DNA of 64,000 nucleotides from Oscillospiraceae bacterium (GTDB taxonomy: Bacteria > Bacillota > Clostridia > Oscillospirales > Ruminococcaceae): assembly GCA_017435565.1 (NCBI GenBank), contig JAFSEU010000003.1:60407-124406 (forward strand). The letters are read 5' to 3'. Within the stretch, counting starts at the first letter, position 1. Each line of letters begins with the position of its first letter. Below are positions 16,397 to 25,183 of the stretch, in pieces. The position numbers and the translations under genes were made by a program. Under the pieces are notes generated by a model. The model made no database searches. It was not told the DNA's origin and saw only the letters and a program-made list of their open reading frames with translations.

Positions 16397-17044
16397 TCAC
16401 TCTCCCCATTTTGCAATTAAGTTTTGTCTGTCGTGTGTTGCTATTGTAGTTGGTACATATGTTTCTTCAACGAATCCTTGGTTCATAATCGCAAGCGGAC
16501 GTCCGTCTTCGTATGTGTGTCCAGTCAAAGATGAATCTTGTTCCGGATGAGCAAGCTTTAGCGCATGTCCTACTTCATGCATAAAGGTTTTTGCGGCAGA
16601 TTGAGTTGGATATGATGAATTGTTGAAAACATCACTTGTATTCATAGTAATGCTTACTGAATGCCAATATGAATCTATTGATACGGTAGCACCGCTTGAG
16701 CTATATGCAGTTATTCTGCCGAGAGTTTCAGTGCCCAGATCTTTACCAATCACTCCATAAAAAGTTGATGTCGGCATACCTGAACTGTACATCGCAATTC
16801 TGATGTTTACGTTGTCTGTGATTCCGTCCCAGGCAAAGGCTTTTGAATAAACATCGTTGTAGTTCAACAGCGTGGTTTGTGCAGAGCTGTACACAACAAA
16901 GCCCAATGAGCTCTGATTACAGGGTGAGGTTGAAAGATAAGTTCCGCTGAAATAATCACCCGTGTGAGCAGAGGTGTTAAAGGTTAATGCTGAAACAGCC
17001 ACACTCAGAGAAATAATTACTGACAGTATTCGTTTGAATTTCAT
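16397..17044 (-). CDS. Secreted metzincin-like zinc metalloprotease
   Basis: The 215-residue protein has a signal peptide (residues 1 to about 26, ending NTSA-H) and a compact protease domain. The zinc motif HEVGHALKLAH (156-166) fits HExxHxxxxxH with the third His, but Lys replaces the Gly usual in metzincins. A downstream IMNQG at about 186-190 resembles the Met-turn, which supports an active metzincin fold. The N-terminal strand region GFVVYSSA and IRIAMYSSG is consistent. Start is set by AAGGAG before ATG 17044. It is followed directly by the lipoprotein gene, which may be an anchor, inhibitor or partner. Confidence 0.8.
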   Translation of the reverse strand: MKFKRILSVIISLSVAVSALTFNTSAHTGDYFSGTYLSTSPCNQSSLGFVVYSSAQTTLLNYNDVYSKAFAWDGITDNVNIRIAMYSSGMPTSTFYGVIGKDLGTETLGRITAYSSSGATVSIDSYWHSVSITMNTSDVFNNSSYPTQSAAKTFMHEVGHALKLAHPEQDSSLTGHTYEDGRPLAIMNQGFVEETYVPTTIATHDRQNLIAKWGE

Positions 17045-17268
17045 TTTTACGTCACTCCTTGTTAGTGTCAATTGATTTGTGGTTTTCGGTTTATAATTTA
17101 CTTCTTCATCGGAATCGCCCCCTTAAAAATATTCGGCATTTTATTTTACCTTTCATAATATATATCGTAAGAAATAAGCAAAATGATTAAATTATTTTTG
17201 AAATCCGCAAAAAATTGTATACCTGCACAAAATACAACTTTACGTTTTGTGCACAATGTCAATTGATA

Positions 17269-17297
17269 TTGACGTTATCCGCACTTTGAGTTAAAAT
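17269..17297 (+). promoter_or_regulatory. Promoter placing the transcript start at the radical SAM ATG
   Basis: TTGACG (17269-17274), 17 bases, TAAAAT (17292-17297). The expected start site lies at about 17304, which is the A of the ATG, so the mRNA would be leaderless. Confidence 0.65.
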
Positions 17298-17303
17298 AGC
17301 AGT

Positions 17304-18233
17304 ATGAACAAATTTGAATTTTCCGATACGAATAAGCGTTATCATACGCTTTCGTTTTACAACAAAAAGGTTTTTGGTCAAAAGGTTTTCAAGGCGTCGC
17401 TGAGTGCAAATCTTATCTGCCCGAATATTGACGGTACAAAAGGCTTCGGTGGATGCGGCTTTTGCTCGTCGGGCAGCGGAAACTTCGTTCCGAATGTCAG
17501 CGGAATCGAAAATCAGCTCAAAGACGAAATTGAACGCATTGACCGAAAGAAAAACGGCGCGCCTGTCTGTGCGTATTTTCAGGCATATACCAACACCTAT
17601 GCCGATGTCGATACATTGCGCTCGCTGTATGAAAGTGCGCTTGATAACGAAAGGGTCTGTGCACTTTCAATTGCGACCAGACCCGACTGCATTGATGAGG
17701 AAAAATGCGTTCTTCTTGCTGAATTTGCTAAAAAAACCAAGCTCACGGTTGAGCTTGGCTTGCAGACAATATTTGATGAAACTGCTATGTTTTTTAACCG
17801 TGGGTATGATTTTGAATGCTTTGCAAAATCGCTTGAAATGTTAAAAAAACATAATATCAGGGTGTGCGTCCATATTATAAACGGTCTTCCGTATGAAACG
17901 CCCGATATGATGGTGCAAACCACCAAAACCCTGAGTGATCTCGGTATAGACGCAATAAAAATTCAGCTTCTGCACATTCTGAAAAACACACGCTTTGAAA
18001 AGCTTTACCTTGATGGAAAAATCGACGTTATGGACAGAGAATTATACATTGAAACCGTTGTACGTCAGCTTGAGACTTTGAAACCGCAGATTGTTGTCGA
18101 AAGATTGACAGGGGACGGCGACGCAAAAGAGCTTGTCGCCCCTTTGTGGAGCAAGAATAAAATCAGTATTTTAAACGACATCGACAAACGTATGGCGAAA
18201 AACAATACATATCAGGGCAAAATTTATGGCTGA
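17304..18233 (+). CDS. TIGR01212-family radical SAM protein (YhcC/YtqA-like)
   Basis: The 309-residue protein has the radical SAM entry CPNIDGTKGFGGCGFCSSGS (near residues 38-57), with the cysteines that hold the 4Fe-4S cluster, followed by VCAYFQAYTNTYADVDTLR, ALSIATRPDCI and TVELGLQTIFDETAMFFNRGYDFECF. These are hallmarks of the TIGR01212/Elp3-like family. The natural substrate is not established. No ribosome site precedes the ATG, and the promoter puts the transcript start on it, so translation may be leaderless. The gene is convergent with queH and overlaps it by 10 bases. Confidence 0.9.
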   Translation: MNKFEFSDTNKRYHTLSFYNKKVFGQKVFKASLSANLICPNIDGTKGFGGCGFCSSGSGNFVPNVSGIENQLKDEIERIDRKKNGAPVCAYFQAYTNTYADVDTLRSLYESALDNERVCALSIATRPDCIDEEKCVLLAEFAKKTKLTVELGLQTIFDETAMFFNRGYDFECFAKSLEMLKKHNIRVCVHIINGLPYETPDMMVQTTKTLSDLGIDAIKIQLLHILKNTRFEKLYLDGKIDVMDRELYIETVVRQLETLKPQIVVERLTGDGDAKELVAPLWSKNKISILNDIDKRMAKNNTYQGKIYG

Positions 18234-18853
18234 TTCTGCATATCTCTCAGCGAAAATTCGCAGCCGCAGTACTCCTGCCTGTAAAGCCCCATTTCTTTTG
18301 AAAGCTCAATCGAACGTTTGTATCCGTTTTTCTTTTTGAAATCGGAAAACAGATATTCTACGCCGTATTTTTCAGCAAATTTTCTGCCGAGCAGATTCAA
18401 CTTTCCGGCGTTTTTATAAGGGCTTACAGAAAGCGTTGTGCAAAAGAAGTCAAATCCGTTTTTGCTCGCAAATTCTGCCGCATATTCAAGCCTTTGCGCA
18501 TAACAGATTTCACAGCGGCTGCCGCCCTCTTTTTCGTTTTCAAAGCCTTTGGCAAGCTTTAAAAACGATTCATGGTCATAATCGCAGACAATGAGCTTTA
18601 TTTCGGCGGCATCGGTTTTTTCAAGAACCGTTTTTTGGGTGCTAATCCGTTTTTGATATTCCTTTTCGGGATAAATACTCGGATTGAAATACAGCACGGT
18701 GATTTCAAAATAAAGTGAAAGATACTCAAGCACATAGCTTGAGCACGGACCGCAGCACGAATGCAGACAAAGCCTCGGCTTTGCTTCTGCATTTTTTATG
18801 TTTTCAAGAACTTTTTCAAGCTCTATCTGATAGTTTATGCGTTGTTCGTTCAT
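18224..18853 (-). CDS. queH: Epoxyqueuosine reductase QueH
   Basis: The 209-residue protein shows the QueH (former DUF208) cysteine pattern: CLHSCCGPCSSYVLEYL near residues 29-45, RCEICYAQRLEYAAEFA, and EYCGCEFSLRDM at the C-terminus. These bind a 4Fe-4S cluster and an adjacent metal to reduce epoxyqueuosine to queuosine in tRNA. TTLSVSPYKN is another family block. No other queuosine genes are nearby, so the organism probably makes or salvages the precursor elsewhere. The 3' end overlaps the convergent radical SAM gene. Confidence 0.93.
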   Translation of the reverse strand: MNEQRINYQIELEKVLENIKNAEAKPRLCLHSCCGPCSSYVLEYLSLYFEITVLYFNPSIYPEKEYQKRISTQKTVLEKTDAAEIKLIVCDYDHESFLKLAKGFENEKEGGSRCEICYAQRLEYAAEFASKNGFDFFCTTLSVSPYKNAGKLNLLGRKFAEKYGVEYLFSDFKKKNGYKRSIELSKEMGLYRQEYCGCEFSLRDMQNQP

Positions 18854-18947
18854 TGTTCTTTATGCACCCTTTGAATATTGATTTTGTTACACAAGAATAA
18901 TAGCACAGTTTTTTCGGTTCGTCAATCAATAAGGTGTTTTCTTTTTC

Positions 18948-18976
18948 TTGACAGTAAATGCGTTTGGTGATATAAT
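18948..18976 (+). promoter_or_regulatory. Perfect consensus promoter for the thyX operon
   Basis: TTGACA, 17 bases, TATAAT, both exact, about 75 bases before the thyX start. Confidence 0.9.
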
Positions 18977-19051
18977 AAATAATGTATGAATATATGCAGT
19001 GCCCGAGCACTTGATATAAAAAAGGTTATTAAAAAGCGAAAGGGAAATACT

Positions 19052-19837
19052 ATGAAAGTGACACTTCTTGCACATACTCCCGAGCCGGAAAAGGTGATTG
19101 CGGCTTCGGCAAAGCTTTGCTATTCAAGCTCAACTGTAACAGAGCTTTATGATAATCTCACCGAGGAAAAAACAATCGGCTTTATTGATATGCTTTCATC
19201 AATCGGACATCAGAGCCCGATTGAGCACGTCAGCTTCACTTTCGGAATCGAGGGGATTTCCCGCGCCTGTTCACATCAGCTTGTCAGACACAGAATAGCT
19301 TCATATTCGCAGAAAAGTCAGCGCTATGTCAATGAGGATGATTTTGAGTTTATCGTTCCCCCTGAGATTGCAAACGATGAGCAGGCAAATGCTGAATTTT
19401 TAAAGCAGATGGAAGCATTGACCCAAAGCTATAAAAAAATCGTACAGATTCTGACGGACAAGCACAAAAAGGATTTGATGATACAGGGAATACCGGAGGA
19501 TAAGGCACAGTCAGCTGCCAGAAAAAAAGCAAATGAGGACGCAAGGTTTCTGCTGCCCAATGCGTGCGAAACAAAAATTGTTGTGACGATGAATGCGCGC
19601 TCTTTGATGAATTTCTTCAGATTGCGCTGCTGCAACAGGGCGCAGTGGGAAATCAAGGCTGTTGCCGATGAAATGCTTAAATTATGCTCGCAGGTTGCAC
19701 CCACACTTTTCAAAAATGCCGGTCCCGCCTGCGTAAACGGTACCTGCACTGAGGGGAAAATGTCGTGCGGACATATAAAGCAGGTCAGAGAGTATTACAT
19801 AAATTTGAAGGGAAACAGAAATAATGCAGCAGAATAA
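19052..19837 (+). CDS. thyX: Flavin-dependent thymidylate synthase
   Basis: The 261-residue ThyX has the family signature [13 protein letters not shown] at residues 79-91 (RHRx7S), the [10 protein letters not shown] block and the [13 protein letters not shown] segment with the catalytic Arg/Ser region. It makes dTMP from dUMP using methylene-THF, FAD and NADPH. An ATG 22 codons upstream lacks a ribosome site; GAAAGGGA precedes the chosen start. It heads an eight-gene operon, overlaps tmk by 14 bases, and sits next to a folate-cycle gene (MTHFS), a sensible link because ThyX yields THF. Confidence 0.96.
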   Translation: MKVTLLAHTPEPEKVIAASAKLCYSSSTVTELYDNLTEEKTIGFIDMLSSIGHQSPIEHVSFTFGIEGISRACSHQLVRHRIASYSQKSQRYVNEDDFEFIVPPEIANDEQANAEFLKQMEALTQSYKKIVQILTDKHKKDLMIQGIPEDKAQSAARKKANEDARFLLPNACETKIVVTMNARSLMNFFRLRCCNRAQWEIKAVADEMLKLCSQVAPTLFKNAGPACVNGTCTEGKMSCGHIKQVREYYINLKGNRNNAAE

Positions 19838-20501
19838 GGGCAAGCTTATTGTAATTGACGGGCTTGACGGAAGCGGAAAATCTACCCAGCTTGAGCTGTG
19901 CGTAAAGCATTTTGAAGAAAACGGCAAACGCTGCCGCAGCATAAGCTTTCCCGATTATTCAAACCCTTCGTCGTCGCTTGTGAAAATGTATCTTGCGGGC
20001 GAATTTTCACAAAATGCAAATGATGTAAATGCCTATGCCGCTTCCAGCTTTTATGCCGTTGACCGATATGCAAGCTACAAGCAGTTCTGGGAAAAGGATT
20101 ATATTAACGGTGCGTTTATCTTAGCCGGAAGATATGTCAGCTCGAACGCAATTCACCAGATGGTCAAGCTTGATGCTTCGCAGTGGGATGAGTATCTGGA
20201 CTGGCTGGGAGATTATGAATATGAAAAGCTTGGGCTTCCGCAGGCTGACGCCGTTATTTTTCTTGATATGCCCATCGAGGTGTCGCAAAAGCTTCTCTCA
20301 CAGCGTTATTGCGGTGATGAAGGGAAAAAAGATATTCACGAATCAAATGTTGATTATTTGAAAAAATGCCGTCAGAGTGCGCTTTATGCAGCAAAAAAGC
20401 TCGGCTGGTATGTTGTTTCGTGCGCAGAAAACGGCGAGCCTTTGAAGCGTGGAGAGATTCTTTCAAAAATTCTGGAAATTATCGGAGAAATCGATGCTTG
20501 A
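19824..20501 (+). CDS. Thymidylate kinase-like P-loop kinase
   Basis: The 225-residue protein begins with the P-loop [12 protein letters not shown] (residues 12-23) and contains the dTMP-kinase DRYASYK segment (DR pair binding the acceptor), [12 protein letters not shown] and a LID-like SQRYCGDEG. It probably phosphorylates dTMP to dTDP. Compared with E. coli Tmk it has a longer middle ([10 protein letters not shown]) as seen in the archaeal/eukaryotic-like branch. Coupling to thyX by overlap strongly supports a thymidylate role. The downstream DUF2156 gene overlaps it by eight bases. Confidence 0.88.
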   Translation: MQQNKGKLIVIDGLDGSGKSTQLELCVKHFEENGKRCRSISFPDYSNPSSSLVKMYLAGEFSQNANDVNAYAASSFYAVDRYASYKQFWEKDYINGAFILAGRYVSSNAIHQMVKLDASQWDEYLDWLGDYEYEKLGLPQADAVIFLDMPIEVSQKLLSQRYCGDEGKKDIHESNVDYLKKCRQSALYAAKKLGWYVVSCAENGEPLKRGEILSKILEIIGEIDA

Positions 20502-21384
20502 ATTTGAACCTGTAAAAATTGATGATGTTGATTGGGCAAGTCAACTGCTTGAAAACAGCGGTAATTCGGGCTGTGAATTCAATTTTGCAAACAACCTTGC
20601 TTGGAGCAGAACCTATAATCTGAAGCGCTGCAGTTTTGACGGATTGTACATTTTAAGCGCAGGAGAAAACGAAACATTGCGGTTTATGCTTCCTGTGGGA
20701 AACGGAGATTTCAAATCGGCATTTTCTGAAATGAAAAAATACAGCGAAAGCTTCTCAAAGCCGCTTGAAATTTACGGCATTACCGATGCGACCATGCCCT
20801 TTGTCAGAGCGCATTTCGATGACAGATTCAGAGTGACAGAGGACAGGGACTCGTTTGATTATATTTATTTATCTGAAAAAATGGTTTCTCTTTCGGGTAA
20901 AAAGCTTCATTCCAAACGCAACCATTTAAAACGCTTTGAAACAAATTATGATTTCAGCTACAATGAAATCTGTGAGCGTGATTTTGACGATTGCATTGCT
21001 TTTGCGGCGCAAAGCTACAACGAGAATTTGTCTTATGATGATGAGTCTGCCGTTGGCGAGCAATATGCAATCCACACATATTTTGAGCATTTTGACCGAT
21101 TAAAAATGCACGGCGGTGTACTCAGAATAGATGGAAAGGTACGTGCCTTTACACTTGGAAGTGCCATAAATACAAGCGTTTGTGATATCAATATTGAAAA
21201 AGCTGACCGAAGTTTCGAAGGCAGTTATACTGCAATATGCAACAGCTTTGCAAAATCTTACGGCTGCAATTTTAAATATATAAACAGAGAAGAGGACTTG
21301 GGGCTTGAAGGTCTGCGTAAATCCAAGCTTTCATACTGCCCTGAATTTCTGCTGAAAAAATACAGAGTCATCATTGACGGATAG
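20494..21384 (+). CDS. DUF2156 (GNAT-like aminoacyltransferase-fold) protein
   Basis: The 296-residue protein matches DUF2156, the C-terminal domain of MprF-like lysyl-phosphatidylglycerol synthases, but without the membrane part. Visible blocks are GCEFNFANNLAWSR near the N-terminus, KLHSKRNHLKRFETNY in the middle (basic phosphate-binding helix) and INREEDLGLEGLRKSKLSYCPEF at the end. Soluble DUF2156 proteins have two GNAT folds and may transfer an acyl or aminoacyl group to an unknown acceptor. Start ATG at 20494 overlaps tmk; the frame upstream of it is inside tmk. Confidence 0.85.
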   Translation: MLEFEPVKIDDVDWASQLLENSGNSGCEFNFANNLAWSRTYNLKRCSFDGLYILSAGENETLRFMLPVGNGDFKSAFSEMKKYSESFSKPLEIYGITDATMPFVRAHFDDRFRVTEDRDSFDYIYLSEKMVSLSGKKLHSKRNHLKRFETNYDFSYNEICERDFDDCIAFAAQSYNENLSYDDESAVGEQYAIHTYFEHFDRLKMHGGVLRIDGKVRAFTLGSAINTSVCDINIEKADRSFEGSYTAICNSFAKSYGCNFKYINREEDLGLEGLRKSKLSYCPEFLLKKYRVIIDG

Positions 21385-21394
21385 GAGAACGAAA

Positions 21395-21934
21395 ATGATT
21401 TATGTTTATCTTGCGCAAGGCTTTGAGGAGATTGAGGCACTCACTCCCGTTGATATGCTCAGACGCTGCGGTGCTGATGTAAAGCTCATAGGAGTTGGTG
21501 CAAAAAATATTGTCGGTGCACACGGAATCTGCGTTGAATGTGATATGACAATCGGCAGTGAGGTTTATGATAATCGCCTTGAGATGATAATTCTCCCCGG
21601 AGGAATGCCCGGAACGTTAAATCTTGAAAAGTGCGAGAATGTACAGAAGGCAATTGATTTTGCCTTTGAAAAATCTATTTATATTGCGGCAATCTGCGCA
21701 GCACCGATGATTCTCGGCAACAAAGGCTTGCTTTGCGGTAAAAGCGCCGTATGCTATATGGGCTTTGAGAAGTATCTTAAGGGTGCTGATATTCCTTCAA
21801 GCAGAGTCTGCGTTTGTGATAAGATTATTACCGCTGTGGGAATGGGTGCCGCCGGCGAATTTTCGCTTGAGCTTGTAAAACAGCTTTATTCGCCCGAAAA
21901 AGCTCAGGAATTAAAGGAAGCAACACTGTGCTGA
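21395..21934 (+). CDS. DJ-1/PfpI-family protein
   Basis: The 179-residue protein has the DJ-1 core: MIYVYLAQGFEEIEALTPVD with the Glu near residue 13 that tunes the cysteine, the LPGGMPGTLNL loop, and the nucleophile elbow IAAICAAP with Cys at about residue 100. Such proteins act in thiol or glyoxal stress; the size and motif fit the bacterial YajL/DJ-1 branch. AGGAG precedes the ATG at 21395; a start seven codons earlier lies inside the DUF2156 gene. It overlaps the MTHFS gene by seven bases. Confidence 0.9.
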   Translation: MIYVYLAQGFEEIEALTPVDMLRRCGADVKLIGVGAKNIVGAHGICVECDMTIGSEVYDNRLEMIILPGGMPGTLNLEKCENVQKAIDFAFEKSIYIAAICAAPMILGNKGLLCGKSAVCYMGFEKYLKGADIPSSRVCVCDKIITAVGMGAAGEFSLELVKQLYSPEKAQELKEATLC

Positions 21935-22509
21935 GCAAAAACGAATTAAGACCTGTGTTCAAGAAAATCCGCGCAGGACTTGATAAGGATATAAAAAGAA
22001 TATATGATAAACAAATCTGCAATAATGTCATAAATTCACCGCAATTTAAAATCTGTGACCTCATTATGCTTTATTATCCTCTATGTGATGAAATCGACAC
22101 GACGATGATTCTTGATGCGGCTATACTGCAGAATAAAGACGTTTGCTATCCTAAGTGCAACAAGGCAGAAAAAACAATGCGCTTTTATCTTGTTGACGGC
22201 AAAGGCTGTTTTGAAAAGGGCGCTTATGGAATCTGTGAGCCTTCAGAGCATAATGCCGCAAGTCTTGAAAATTATAAGAATGTACTTTGCATCGTGCCCT
22301 GCCTGTCGTGTGATGATTACGGCATAAGGCTTGGCTACGGAGCAGGATATTATGACAAATATTTTGCAAACTGCAAAAAGCCGATTACAAAAATTGCTCT
22401 TTGCTATGAAGCATGCAGAGAGAGCAGATTGATAAGTGATGAATATGATATTGCCGTTGATTATATTGCAACTCAAAACTCTTTGACGGAGGCAAAAAAT
22501 GAACAATAA
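21928..22509 (+). CDS. 5-formyltetrahydrofolate cyclo-ligase
   Basis: The 193-residue protein has the MTHFS signature: LMLYYPLCDEIDTTMIL, the ATP-binding tail IRLGYGAGYYDKYF near residues 133-146, and the substrate block LPKC-like CYPKCN. It converts 5-formyl-THF to 5,10-methenyl-THF, feeding the same folate pool used by ThyX. It starts with GTG at 21928 inside the end of the DJ-1 gene, giving translational coupling. The downstream mltG gene overlaps it by 11 bases. Confidence 0.93.
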   Translation: MLSKNELRPVFKKIRAGLDKDIKRIYDKQICNNVINSPQFKICDLIMLYYPLCDEIDTTMILDAAILQNKDVCYPKCNKAEKTMRFYLVDGKGCFEKGAYGICEPSEHNAASLENYKNVLCIVPCLSCDDYGIRLGYGAGYYDKYFANCKKPITKIALCYEACRESRLISDEYDIAVDYIATQNSLTEAKNEQ

Positions 22510-23935
22510 CGAAAACGAAGCCAAAAAAGAAAAATTTGTCATAAATTTTGATTATGACAATGATTCAAAGACAAGTCCGGAAGAATCGCCAACTACATCG
22601 GAGGCTGACGAAAAAACTGTGGACTCAGACGAATTTCTGCCCGGTCCCGATGACGCTTTAAGCACAAAAAGTGAGGAGTATATCGACAGCGAGGATGATT
22701 ACGACAAGAGCGTATATTTTGAAGAGCTTGACGATGATGATGACGAGCTTGTTCTTGATGATGATGACGATATTTCCGAGGAAGAACTGAAGCGTATTAA
22801 AAAGGAAGAACGTAAAAAGAAAAAACTCAAAAAGGCAAAGCGCAGAAAAGCAAGGAAAAAAGCCAGAAAGCTCAGCGTGAACTTAGGCGTTTCGCTAATT
22901 CTTACAACGCTCATTCTGGGTGTTTCTATAGTGCTTGCAATCGGAACGATTGTTGTCGGAATGGATTTTGCGGGAATGAACAAGAGCTCAAAGGAAAACA
23001 AGTTCATTGTTTATGAGGGCGATAACGCAAAGGATATTTCTCAAAGGCTTGCAGATGAGGGATATATTTCCTTCCCTTGGGCATTCAGAATAGTTTCAAG
23101 GCTTTCCGGCGCAGATGCACTTTATCAGGCGGGCGAGCATTATATCAGTGCTGATATGGCGTATGAGGGACTTATCGAAACATTGACCGACTTTCCCTAC
23201 GGAGATAATCCCGAGCTTGAAACTGTCAGCGTGACCTTCCGTGAGGGCATTACTCTCATTGAGGCGGCAGAGCTTCTTGAATACAACGGTGTCTGTGATG
23301 CCGATGATTTTATCTATGCATTTAATTCTACGAATTACGGCTATAAATTTGAAGAAAGCATTACATCTTCAAGCTTGAAGTTTTACAAAAAGGAAGGTTT
23401 CTTCTTCCCCGACACATATACCTTCTATCTTGACGAAAGCCCTGAAATAGTCTGCACGAAGATTCTTTCACGTTTTGACGAGCTGTTTGTGCCCGAGTAT
23501 TACGACAGGCTCGAGGAGCTTGATATGACGATTGATGAGCTTATCACTCTTGCTTCGGTTATTCAGGGTGAGGCTAATTCAATTGATTCAATGCAGAAAT
23601 GTTCGTCGGTTTTCCACAACAGACTCAATAATCCTTCAGTATTTCCGAAATTGCAGTCAGACGCAACCTCGAATTACGTTGATAATGTAATTCTGGTCAA
23701 TGCGCAGTATGCTTCCGATACAATGTGCAATGCATATGACACATATGAGAGTGCGGGACTCCCTCCCGGAGCAATCTGCAACCCCGGAATTGATGCTATT
23801 GAAGCGGCGCTCTATCCTGCTGATACCGACTATTATTATTTCTATACCGATGATATGGGTGTGTTCCATTATGCAAACACATATGATGAGCATCTCGGAA
23901 ACATCAACAGTTCAGGCACAGCCGCTGTCGAATAA
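22499..23935 (+). CDS. mltG: Endolytic murein transglycosylase MltG
   Basis: The 478-residue protein has the YceG/MltG domain (residues about 165-470), with the catalytic Glu in LASVIQGEANS and the C-terminal block YESAGLPPGAICNPGIDAIEAALYP. One membrane helix lies at about 129-153. The N-terminal cytoplasmic tail is unusual: an Asp/Glu-rich stretch (about 70-95) followed by a Lys/Arg-rich one (about 99-124). MltG cuts nascent glycan strands and sets their length. GGAGG precedes the ATG, which lies inside the MTHFS gene. Confidence 0.94.
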   Translation: MNNNENEAKKEKFVINFDYDNDSKTSPEESPTTSEADEKTVDSDEFLPGPDDALSTKSEEYIDSEDDYDKSVYFEELDDDDDELVLDDDDDISEEELKRIKKEERKKKKLKKAKRRKARKKARKLSVNLGVSLILTTLILGVSIVLAIGTIVVGMDFAGMNKSSKENKFIVYEGDNAKDISQRLADEGYISFPWAFRIVSRLSGADALYQAGEHYISADMAYEGLIETLTDFPYGDNPELETVSVTFREGITLIEAAELLEYNGVCDADDFIYAFNSTNYGYKFEESITSSSLKFYKKEGFFFPDTYTFYLDESPEIVCTKILSRFDELFVPEYYDRLEELDMTIDELITLASVIQGEANSIDSMQKCSSVFHNRLNNPSVFPKLQSDATSNYVDNVILVNAQYASDTMCNAYDTYESAGLPPGAICNPGIDAIEAALYPADTDYYYFYTDDMGVFHYANTYDEHLGNINSSGTAAVE

Positions 23936-23951
23936 GAAAGGTAATTTTGTT

Positions 23952-25178
23952 TTGAATAAAAAGGAAATTCTTGAGGTTCTTGCACCTGCCGGTGATTTTG
24001 AACGGCTTTACAGCGCAATTGATTACGGTGCCGATGCAGTATATCTCGGCTCGAAAATGTTTTCGATGCGCTCTGCCTGCGATAATTTTGATTTTGATGA
24101 GCTAAAAAGCGCAGTTGAATATTCACATTCAAAAGGCGTCAGGGTATATCTTACCTGTAATACGCTGCCCACAAACCGTGAAATGGATTTGCTGCCCGAG
24201 TTTTTGAAAAATGCTTACTGCTGCGGGATCGATGCGATTATTGTATCCGATCTTGGAACGCTCTCGCTTGTAAAAAAATATGCGCCCGATCTTGAAGTTC
24301 ACATATCCACACAGGCAGGAATTGTCAACTATGTTACAGCAAACTGCCTTTATGATTTGGGCGCAAAGCGTGTTGTCCTTGCAAGGGAGCTGTCCCTTGA
24401 CGAAATTGCTGCAATCAGGGCAAAAACTCCGAAGGAACTTGAAATTGAAGCATTTGTGCACGGTGCAATGTGTGTTTCGTTTTCGGGCAGATGTCTGCTT
24501 TCAAGCTATCTTGTTGACAGAAATGCCAATAGGGGAGAGTGCGCCCAGCCCTGCCGCTGGGGATATCACCTTATGGAAGAAAAGCGCCATAATGAGTTTT
24601 ACCCGATTTTTGAAGATGATAAGGGCACATACATACTCAATGCAAAGGATTTGTGTATGATCGACTTTATCGATAAGCTGCACGAGGCAGGCGTTTCTTC
24701 TTTGAAAATTGAGGGCAGAGCCAAGTCTGCATATTATGTTTCGGTGATTACAAATGCATATCGAATGGCAGTTGACCATTACCTGAATAATCCGAATGAA
24801 AAACTCCCCTCGTGGATTTCAGATGAGGTATTCAAGGTCAGCCACAGAAAGTACTGCACAGGCTTCTTTTTCGGACACCCTAAGGACTGCCAGTATTATG
24901 AAAACGGTGGATACATCAGGGAATATGATGTTGTCGGCGTTGTCACGCATTGTGAAAATTCAAGGGTTTACTGCGTTCAGCGTAATAAATTCCTGAAGGG
25001 TGATACTGTCGAGATTCTTTCTCCGAAGCAAAAGCCCTATGAGATACGCATTGATGAAATACTCGATGAAAACAGTAATAGCGTTGAATCAACAAATCAC
25101 GCAGAGATGAAGTTTTCCTTTGCCTGTGACAAGGAGTTTCCGAAGAATTCCATTGTCAGAATTTCAAAGAAGGCGTAG
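23952..25178 (+). CDS. U32-family peptidase (tRNA hydroxylation TrhP-like)
   Basis: The 408-residue protein matches family U32: VLAPAGDFERLYSAIDYGADAVYLG at the N-terminus, EIEAFVHGAMCVSFSGRCLLSSYL, NRGECAQPCRWGY with cysteines that likely hold an iron-sulfur cluster, and LKIEGRAKSAYYVSVITNAYR. The TrhP/YegQ branch acts in tRNA 5-hydroxyuridine formation, more likely than proteolysis. The start is TTG at 23952, ten bases after AAAGG; the open frame extends further into mltG but that part has no initiation site. It is followed by rlmA after five bases, so it belongs with RNA modification. Confidence 0.9.
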   Translation: MNKKEILEVLAPAGDFERLYSAIDYGADAVYLGSKMFSMRSACDNFDFDELKSAVEYSHSKGVRVYLTCNTLPTNREMDLLPEFLKNAYCCGIDAIIVSDLGTLSLVKKYAPDLEVHISTQAGIVNYVTANCLYDLGAKRVVLARELSLDEIAAIRAKTPKELEIEAFVHGAMCVSFSGRCLLSSYLVDRNANRGECAQPCRWGYHLMEEKRHNEFYPIFEDDKGTYILNAKDLCMIDFIDKLHEAGVSSLKIEGRAKSAYYVSVITNAYRMAVDHYLNNPNEKLPSWISDEVFKVSHRKYCTGFFFGHPKDCQYYENGGYIREYDVVGVVTHCENSRVYCVQRNKFLKGDTVEILSPKQKPYEIRIDEILDENSNSVESTNHAEMKFSFACDKEFPKNSIVRISKKA

Positions 25179-25183
25179 ATTTT

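Noticed and set aside
23700..23951. N-terminal extension of the U32 protein
   Set aside because: It lies wholly inside mltG and lacks family similarity; the TTG at 23952 has a ribosome site.
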